In this document: piece by piece, positions 7,231 to 11,253 of the stretch
How the letters are laid out: each line of letters opens with the position of its first letter
Numbering within the stretch: the first letter of the stretch is position 1
Assembly: GCA_029862935.1 (NCBI GenBank)
Contig: JAOTWK010000074.1
Coordinates: forward strand, 1 to 11,253
Direction: 5' to 3'
DNA: 11,253 nt
Source: Gemmatimonadota bacterium
GTDB taxonomy: Bacteria > Gemmatimonadota > Gemmatimonadetes > Gemmatimonadales > GWC2-71-9
Notes under the pieces: generated by a model
Database searches by the model: none
The model's input: the letters and a program-made list of their open reading frames with translations, nothing else
What the model was told of the DNA's origin: nothing
Program-made: the position numbers and the translations under genes

Positions 7231-7255
7231 ACGCCCGGCTCGCCGGGCGTTTTTT
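7231..7255 (+). terminator. Rho-independent terminator
   Basis: ACGCCCGGC (7231-7239) pairs perfectly with GCCGGGCGT (7242-7250), in practice a GC-rich stem with a CTCG tetraloop, and the last T starts a run of six T residues (7250-7255). It ends the transcript of the small gene at 7044-7208 and isolates it from the next gene. Confidence 0.92.
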
Positions 7256-7297
7256 GTGTGTGCAGCGCAAGAGTACGTGGGCGCTCAAGGGGGGAGA

Positions 7298-7585
7298 ATG
7301 ACACTCAATGTGAAGGCGCTAGCATTCGCGGGGGCTGTGTCTGTGGGCGGGGTGTTTCTGTTGGCTGGGCTCGGCAACCTGCTGTGGGCATCCTACGGGA
7401 CCGCACTTCTGGACGTGGGAGCTTCGATCTATCCTGGCTACAATGGGCCGGACGGGTTTGCCTCGGTCGTGGTCGTGACGCTCTACGCCGCGCTCGATGG
7501 AGCCATTGGTGGGGCGCTCCTGGCGTGGCTCTACAATCTCATGGCCAAGAAGGTCGGCGAGAGAGCGCCTCGCATGACGGCGTAG
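7298..7585 (+). CDS. Small two-helix membrane protein, holin-like family
   Basis: The product is 95 residues from ATG 7298, chosen because AAGGGGGGAGA precedes it directly; an in-frame ATG at 7256 lies against the terminator. Two hydrophobic segments are seen at about 8-30 and 60-82, joined by a loop with IYPGYNGPDGF, and the second helix ends in DGAIGGALLAWLYNLMAKK. From memory, the GY...G and DG.IGGA..AWLYN pattern is that of a widespread family of small chromosomal membrane proteins often auto-named bacteriophage holin without functional proof. No phage genes surround it, so a lysis role is not supported. It starts 42 bases after the terminator; a promoter in that gap is not evident, so readthrough may supply it. 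Confidence 0.8.
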   Translation: MTLNVKALAFAGAVSVGGVFLLAGLGNLLWASYGTALLDVGASIYPGYNGPDGFASVVVVTLYAALDGAIGGALLAWLYNLMAKKVGERAPRMTA

Positions 7586-7586
7586 C

Positions 7587-7624
7587 GAAGCGGACACGGC
7601 TCATGGGGCCGGAACATCCGCTTC
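7587..7624 (+). other. Stem-loop after the holin-like gene
   Basis: GAAGCGGA (7587-7594) is an exact inverted match to TCCGCTTC (7617-7624), enclosing 22 bases, directly after the stop codon at 7583-7585. No T run follows, so it is a poor intrinsic terminator. It could instead be a processing or stability element between this gene and the next propeller gene. Confidence 0.4.
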
Positions 7625-7645
7625 CTGACGGGGGTTCTGAGGAGG

Positions 7646-8716
7646 ATGCGGACGATAGGGCTCCACCCACATCGGGTCTGTGCCAGCGTGCGCCGGTCGG
7701 CGCTTCTCGTGGCATTCGCCCTTCCAAGCTGCGCGGTAGAACCGACAGTCGATCCGTCTCTGTATGTCGCGTCAGGGTTCACGGACCAAGTGTTCCAGTT
7801 GGATGCGGCGAGCGGTGCGGTGGTCGAGACGTTCTCCCTCGATGTTCGACGCGCCGAGACCGATGAGCCCCATGCATTGGAGCGCGATCCACGCGGCCGC
7901 TTTTGGTATGTGTCGCTGGCGCACGGCGATCCCACGCTCTGGAAATACGAAGTCGGCAGCAATCGGTTGGTCGGACGGGTAGCCTTGGGGACGGCCGGTG
8001 CTGGGCGCATCGGGATCACACCCGACGGCACGCGAGCGTTCATTCCCGACTACTACCGGTCGGGTGGTGCGCTTCGGAGCGAGGTTGCAGTGGTGCGACT
8101 CGAGACGCTCGACGTGATAGAGCGACTCACGATCTGCGTCGCGCCGCACGACGCGAAGGTCGATCCATCCGGCGCGCTCGTCGCGATCGCATGCAGCAAG
8201 AGTGACGAGATCGTCGTGTTGGACGTCGCGACCCTCCAAGAGCGGAATCGCTTTTTTGTAGCCGCCGATCCCGGCGATCCTGGCTTCCCGCGCTACCGGC
8301 CTCTGAATCTCGTGTGGTCGCCTGCGGGCGATCGCCTCTACGTCGCACTGCAGAAGACCAGCGAGGTGCGGGCGTTCACCAGAGAAGGCGCGCTGCGTGA
8401 TCAGGTGAGTGTGGGAGCGGGTCCGGCCCAACTCGCGATCTCACGAGACGGCCGAATGCTGGCCACCGCGAATCGGGGTGACGGGTCGTTGTCGATCGTT
8501 GAGCTTCCGGAACTCGCAGAGCGGGCTCGCGTCCCGCTGGGCGTCGCGCACCCTCATGGGATTACGCTTGCCCCCGATGGGCGGAGGGCCTTCGTCACCT
8601 ACGAGGGGGACACGTCGACACCGGGAGGGGTGGTGGCCGTCGATGTGACGCAGCGTGAGGTGGTGTGGGAGACGGTAGCTGGCGCGTTCACTCTGGGAAT
8701 CATTTATGTGCCGTAG
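7646..8716 (+). CDS. YncE-like beta-propeller lipoprotein
   Basis: A predicted envelope-anchored propeller of up to 356 residues made of 40-50 residue blades, with repeated motifs of the YncE/NHL style: YVASGFTDQVFQLDAASG, ITPDGTRAFIPDY, VDPSGALVAIACSKSDEIVVLD, WSPAGDRLYVALQKTSEVRAF, ISRDGRMLATANRGDGSLSIV and LAPDGRRAFVTYEG. Such folds bind ligands or partner proteins; no catalytic residue can be named. Start choice is open. ATG 7646 has GAGGAGG touching it, which leaves too little spacing. A GTG at 7688 would give a cleaner lipoprotein signal (RRSALLVAFALPSC) but has no ribosome binding site. The lipobox LPSC has Pro at -2, acceptable but less usual. Its stop overlaps the start of the next propeller gene by 11 bases, indicating an operon and translational coupling. 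Confidence 0.82.
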   Translation: MRTIGLHPHRVCASVRRSALLVAFALPSCAVEPTVDPSLYVASGFTDQVFQLDAASGAVVETFSLDVRRAETDEPHALERDPRGRFWYVSLAHGDPTLWKYEVGSNRLVGRVALGTAGAGRIGITPDGTRAFIPDYYRSGGALRSEVAVVRLETLDVIERLTICVAPHDAKVDPSGALVAIACSKSDEIVVLDVATLQERNRFFVAADPGDPGFPRYRPLNLVWSPAGDRLYVALQKTSEVRAFTREGALRDQVSVGAGPAQLAISRDGRMLATANRGDGSLSIVELPELAERARVPLGVAHPHGITLAPDGRRAFVTYEGDTSTPGGVVAVDVTQREVVWETVAGAFTLGIIYVP

Positions 8717-10469
8717 TCGAAGACGGCAACTTGCCATCGGTCTTGCGGCCGCGGCCCTCGCGGCGTGCAGTGAGTCCGCTGGGCCGGGAGGGACAGCGGC
8801 ACTCGCGTTCGAGCCCGCCGTGATTCAGTTGGACACCCTCCGCCAATCGGGGGCAGTCATTCGCAACGTGGGCACGCTCCCCGTAGGACCCGTCACGATG
8901 GTGGCGGGCGCGGTGCGCGATGCCGGCGGCCAGCCGGTGGTCGGTCCCGCGCTCACCGTCGCGCCCGGCGACATCGCGACGCTCAACCCCGGTCAGGAAC
9001 GCGCGCTTGACCTCGCCATCGTGGGAGCGGACGCGCTGCCGGCAGGCCAATACCGCGTGCAGCTCGACGCCCACGTGCAGGCGGCGGTCTTCGCGAGCAT
9101 CGCGCTCGATTTCCGGATCGCCGCCCTGCCACCCGGAGCACCCGGCAACACGGTGGCCATCGTCACCGGTCTGACGGACGTGCGTCAGGGCGACGTGGCC
9201 TCCTACAGCGCTGAGGTACGCGACTCGACGGGGGCGCTGGTTGCCGGTGCACCGATGCAGTGGTCGCTCGCCCCGAACACCGCGGGGCTGCTCCTGTCCG
9301 ACGGTCGCATGGTTGGCTACGGCGCCGGCGTGGCGCAGGTAATCGCCCGCTCCGGTAGCGCAGCAGACACGGTGACAGTGACGATCGCCGACCGGTCGTT
9401 GTCGGGTTCTCTTTCTCCGGTGGGTCGTGGCGCAGTGAGCGAACGGTTCACGTCAGATCTCTGGGTGCACAATGGGGTTGCCTACACCGGCACGTGGGGC
9501 GGGCGGACGCGGAACGACTCGACCCGGTTTGGCAACGCGCTCTTCGCCTGGGATGTGAGCGACCCTGCCATGCCGGTGTTGACCGACTCCGTGATCGTGG
9601 ACGCGAGGGTCGTGAATGATGTGAAGATCCGCTCTGACGGGTCACTGGCGGTCATTACGCACGAGTCGGCGTCCGATGCCCAAAACGGCGTGACGCTGCT
9701 CGATCTGACGGATCCGCTCCACCCCACCGTCATCACCCGGTTCACGTCGACGCTCGAAACCGGTGTGCACAACGCCTGGATCGAGGGCGACTACGTCTAT
9801 CTCGTGGTGGACGGAAGCTCGCCAACCAGCGGACTGCGGGTACTCGACATCAGTGATCCGCAGAACCCGCAGATCGTGGCGGGGTTCTACGCTGGTTTCA
9901 GCTTCCTGCACGATGTCTACGTCCGCGACGGGCTCGCCTTTCTGTCGCATTGGAACGCAGGCCTTGTCATCCTCGACGTGGGGAACGGGATCGCTGGCGG
10001 GACCCCTGCGAATCCTGTCGAAGTCAGCCGGCGCCCCACGGCCGGCGGGCAGACGCACAACGCGTGGTACTGGCCCGATGCGGGCTACGTCTTCGTGGGT
10101 GAGGAGGACTTCGGGACACCGGGCATCATGCACGTGGTGGACGTGCAGGATCTTCGGACGCCACGCGAGGTCGCCACCTTCCGCGTTCCCGGAACCACAC
10201 CGCACAATTTCTGGCTCGACGAGTCGAATGGCGTGCTGTATCTGGCATGGTATGACAACGGTGTGCGGGTGCTGGATGTGACGGGTGAGCTGCTGGGAGA
10301 GCTGGATCGGCAGGGTCGGGAGATCGTAGGCCTCCAGTATGGCGCGGGCGTGGGGTGTCCGTCGAGCTCAGGTACCGGCACGTGCGCGTGGGCGCCCCAA
10401 CTCGAGGGCGACCTGCTCTACGTCTCCGATATGAACACTGGTCTGTGGGTGTTTCGCCCGAGCTTCTGA
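8706..10469 (+). CDS. LVIVD-repeat beta-propeller lipoprotein with Ig-like N-terminal domains
   Basis: A 587-residue envelope lipoprotein. Residues 1-21 are a lipoprotein signal with lipobox LAAC (C21). Residues about 33-139 look like a beta-sandwich Ig-like domain. Residues about 148-229 resemble a BIG2-type bacterial Ig domain (GLTDVRQGDVASYSAEVRDSTG ... AGVAQVIARSG). Residues about 240-587 carry LVIVD repeats, with strands at about 280 (LFAWDVSDPAMP), 328 (VTLLDLTDPLHP), 377 (LRVLDISDPQNP), 420 (LVILDV), 475 (MHVVDVQDLRTP), 519 (VRVLDV) and 579 (LWVF). These count as seven, fitting a seven-bladed propeller. Recurrent HNAW, HNFW and HDVY motifs precede blades. C550 and C560 could form a disulfide. 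The LVIVD family has no established biochemical function. It starts inside the end of the preceding propeller gene, so the two products are probably made in step. Confidence 0.88.
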   Translation: MCRSRRRQLAIGLAAAALAACSESAGPGGTAALAFEPAVIQLDTLRQSGAVIRNVGTLPVGPVTMVAGAVRDAGGQPVVGPALTVAPGDIATLNPGQERALDLAIVGADALPAGQYRVQLDAHVQAAVFASIALDFRIAALPPGAPGNTVAIVTGLTDVRQGDVASYSAEVRDSTGALVAGAPMQWSLAPNTAGLLLSDGRMVGYGAGVAQVIARSGSAADTVTVTIADRSLSGSLSPVGRGAVSERFTSDLWVHNGVAYTGTWGGRTRNDSTRFGNALFAWDVSDPAMPVLTDSVIVDARVVNDVKIRSDGSLAVITHESASDAQNGVTLLDLTDPLHPTVITRFTSTLETGVHNAWIEGDYVYLVVDGSSPTSGLRVLDISDPQNPQIVAGFYAGFSFLHDVYVRDGLAFLSHWNAGLVILDVGNGIAGGTPANPVEVSRRPTAGGQTHNAWYWPDAGYVFVGEEDFGTPGIMHVVDVQDLRTPREVATFRVPGTTPHNFWLDESNGVLYLAWYDNGVRVLDVTGELLGELDRQGREIVGLQYGAGVGCPSSSGTGTCAWAPQLEGDLLYVSDMNTGLWVFRPSF

Positions 10470-10524
10470 GTCGTGGGGTCACAGATGCGCGCAGCGGCTC
10501 CGTTGAGTAGCGTTCTACGACACG

Positions 10525-11004
10525 ATGCTCGACACGATCAAGCGGTTCTTCGAGCGGCACCTCGCGGCCCCTCCCTCGACGGATGAGCCGGCGGCGGATG
10601 CCCCACCGGTGCGGAATCAGCTGGCGCTCGCAGCCTGCGCGCTCTTGTTGGAGCTCGCGCACGCCGACGACGAATTCAGCCAGGCCGAACAACGGCACAT
10701 CGAAGAAACGCTGACTCGTCATTTCAATCTCGACGAGGACACCGTGGCCGAGCTCATCCGGCTGGCCGACCAGGAGCGCCGCAGCTCGGTCGACCTCTAT
10801 CAGTTCACATCTCTGATGACGGCGAGTTACGACGAGGGCCAGCGCATGGTGCTGGCGGAGATGATGTGGGGTCTCGTGTACGCCGACGGGACGGTGGCGA
10901 AGCACGAATCTCATCTCATGCGCAAGCTGTCGCAGTTGCTCGACTTGCGCCCAGGATATTTGGCGGAGGCGAAGCAGCGCGCGCTGAAGACACGGATTGA
11001 TTGA
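10525..11004 (+). CDS. TerB-like (COG4103-type) cytoplasmic protein
   Basis: A 159-residue all-helical protein of the TerB superfamily. After an N-terminal helix (MLDTIKRFFERHL) and a Pro/Ala-rich linker (residues 15-29), the domain spans about 30-155. It has the paired acidic motifs expected of the fold, AHADDEFSQAE (45-55) and YADGTVAKHE (119-128), which in TerB relatives bind metal ions. TerB was named from tellurite-resistance operons, but stand-alone copies like this are common and their function is not established; no other ter genes are visible. No signal peptide. The ribosome binding site before ATG 10525 is poor. It lies 55 bases after the propeller gene and 8 bases before tilS, so it is likely part of the same transcript. 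Confidence 0.82.
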   Translation: MLDTIKRFFERHLAAPPSTDEPAADAPPVRNQLALAACALLLELAHADDEFSQAEQRHIEETLTRHFNLDEDTVAELIRLADQERRSSVDLYQFTSLMTASYDEGQRMVLAEMMWGLVYADGTVAKHESHLMRKLSQLLDLRPGYLAEAKQRALKTRID

Positions 11005-11012
11005 ACCGTCTC

Positions 11013-11253
11013 ATGCCCACCACGCTCTCGACCCGATTCCTCGATCACGCCCGCGCGAACGGGCTCTTCCCCGCGCCTGGCCGCGCACTCCTGGCTGTGA
11101 GCGGTGGTGCCGATTCGGTCGCAATGCTCGAGCTCTTCACGTCCGTGGCAGATGAGTTGGGTCTCGATCTTGTGGTCGCACATGTGGACCACGGTATCGC
11201 GCCCAACAGCTCCGAGGTGGCGCGAGACGTAGAGCAGTTGGCCGCGGGGGCGG
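11013..11253 (+). CDS. tilS: tRNA(Ile)-lysidine synthetase, N-terminal fragment (cut by window edge)
   Basis: TilS attaches lysine to cytidine 34 of the CAU-anticodon isoleucine tRNA using ATP, changing decoding to AUA; it is essential in most bacteria. About 80 residues are visible. They show the N-type ATP pyrophosphatase P-loop as LLAVSGGADSVAMLELF (SGGxDS, about residues 30-35) and, after a helix and strand, VVAHVDHGI, matching the HxxH region of the family. The rest of the gene lies beyond the window. ATG 11013 is the simplest start; a TTG at 11001, overlapping the preceding TGA stop, is in frame and possible. No ribosome binding site is clear for either. The 8-base gap suggests cotranscription with the TerB-like gene. 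Confidence 0.93.
   Translation, partial: MPTTLSTRFLDHARANGLFPAPGRALLAVSGGADSVAMLELFTSVADELGLDLVVAHVDHGIAPNSSEVARDVEQLAAGA

Noticed and set aside
1..11253. Defence island, prophage, transposon or CRISPR array
   Set aside because: No transposase, integrase, spaced direct repeats, terminal inverted repeats or defence domains were seen; the genes look like ordinary chromosomal genes.

Overview
This is a GC-rich bacterial window with 11 supportable protein genes, two of them cut by the window edges. I see no mobile element, phage module, CRISPR array, rRNA or tRNA. Frequent lipoproteins, a LVIVD-repeat propeller, an M28 peptidase lipoprotein, a PAS-rich regulator and a GatE-type amidotransferase subunit together suggest an environmental Gram-negative such as a Gemmatimonadota member. 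That placement is inferred from gene style and was not tested.

Left part (1-3091). The minus strand enters with the N-terminal third of a Glu-tRNA(Gln) amidotransferase subunit of the GatE type, the class best known from archaea. Divergent to it is a three-helix membrane protein of unknown function (728-1363). Converging on that gene is a minus-strand signalling protein with three PAS domains and a receiver-like domain but no histidine-kinase core (1382-3091).

Middle (3092-6901). A 438-base divergent intergenic region holds a plausible promoter, two strong hairpins that can be enclosed by a third helix, and four GTTAC repeats. It leads into a lipoprotein zinc aminopeptidase of family M28 (3530-4480). 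Next come a small secreted protein of unknown function (4573-5061) and a full-length class I iron-sulfur fumarate hydratase (5288-6901), the one clear central-metabolism gene. The fumarase gene contains a perfect 10-bp inverted repeat inside its coding sequence.

Right part (6902-11253). A 54-codon gene too short for routine calling (7044-7208) has its own ribosome binding site, a candidate extended -10 promoter and a textbook terminator. It is followed by a run of same-strand genes: a small holin-like membrane protein, a YncE-like beta-propeller lipoprotein, a LVIVD-repeat beta-propeller lipoprotein overlapping it by 11 bases, a TerB-like cytoplasmic protein, and the start of tilS (tRNA-Ile lysidine synthetase) at the right edge. 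The two propeller lipoproteins are likely translationally coupled and probably act together in the cell envelope; the TerB-tilS junction is tight (8 bases).

Most of the window is ordinary chromosome. I found no convincing new multi-gene system. The items most worth a second look are the bacterial GatE, the structured leader upstream of the M28 gene, the kinase-less PAS-receiver protein and the 54-residue small protein.
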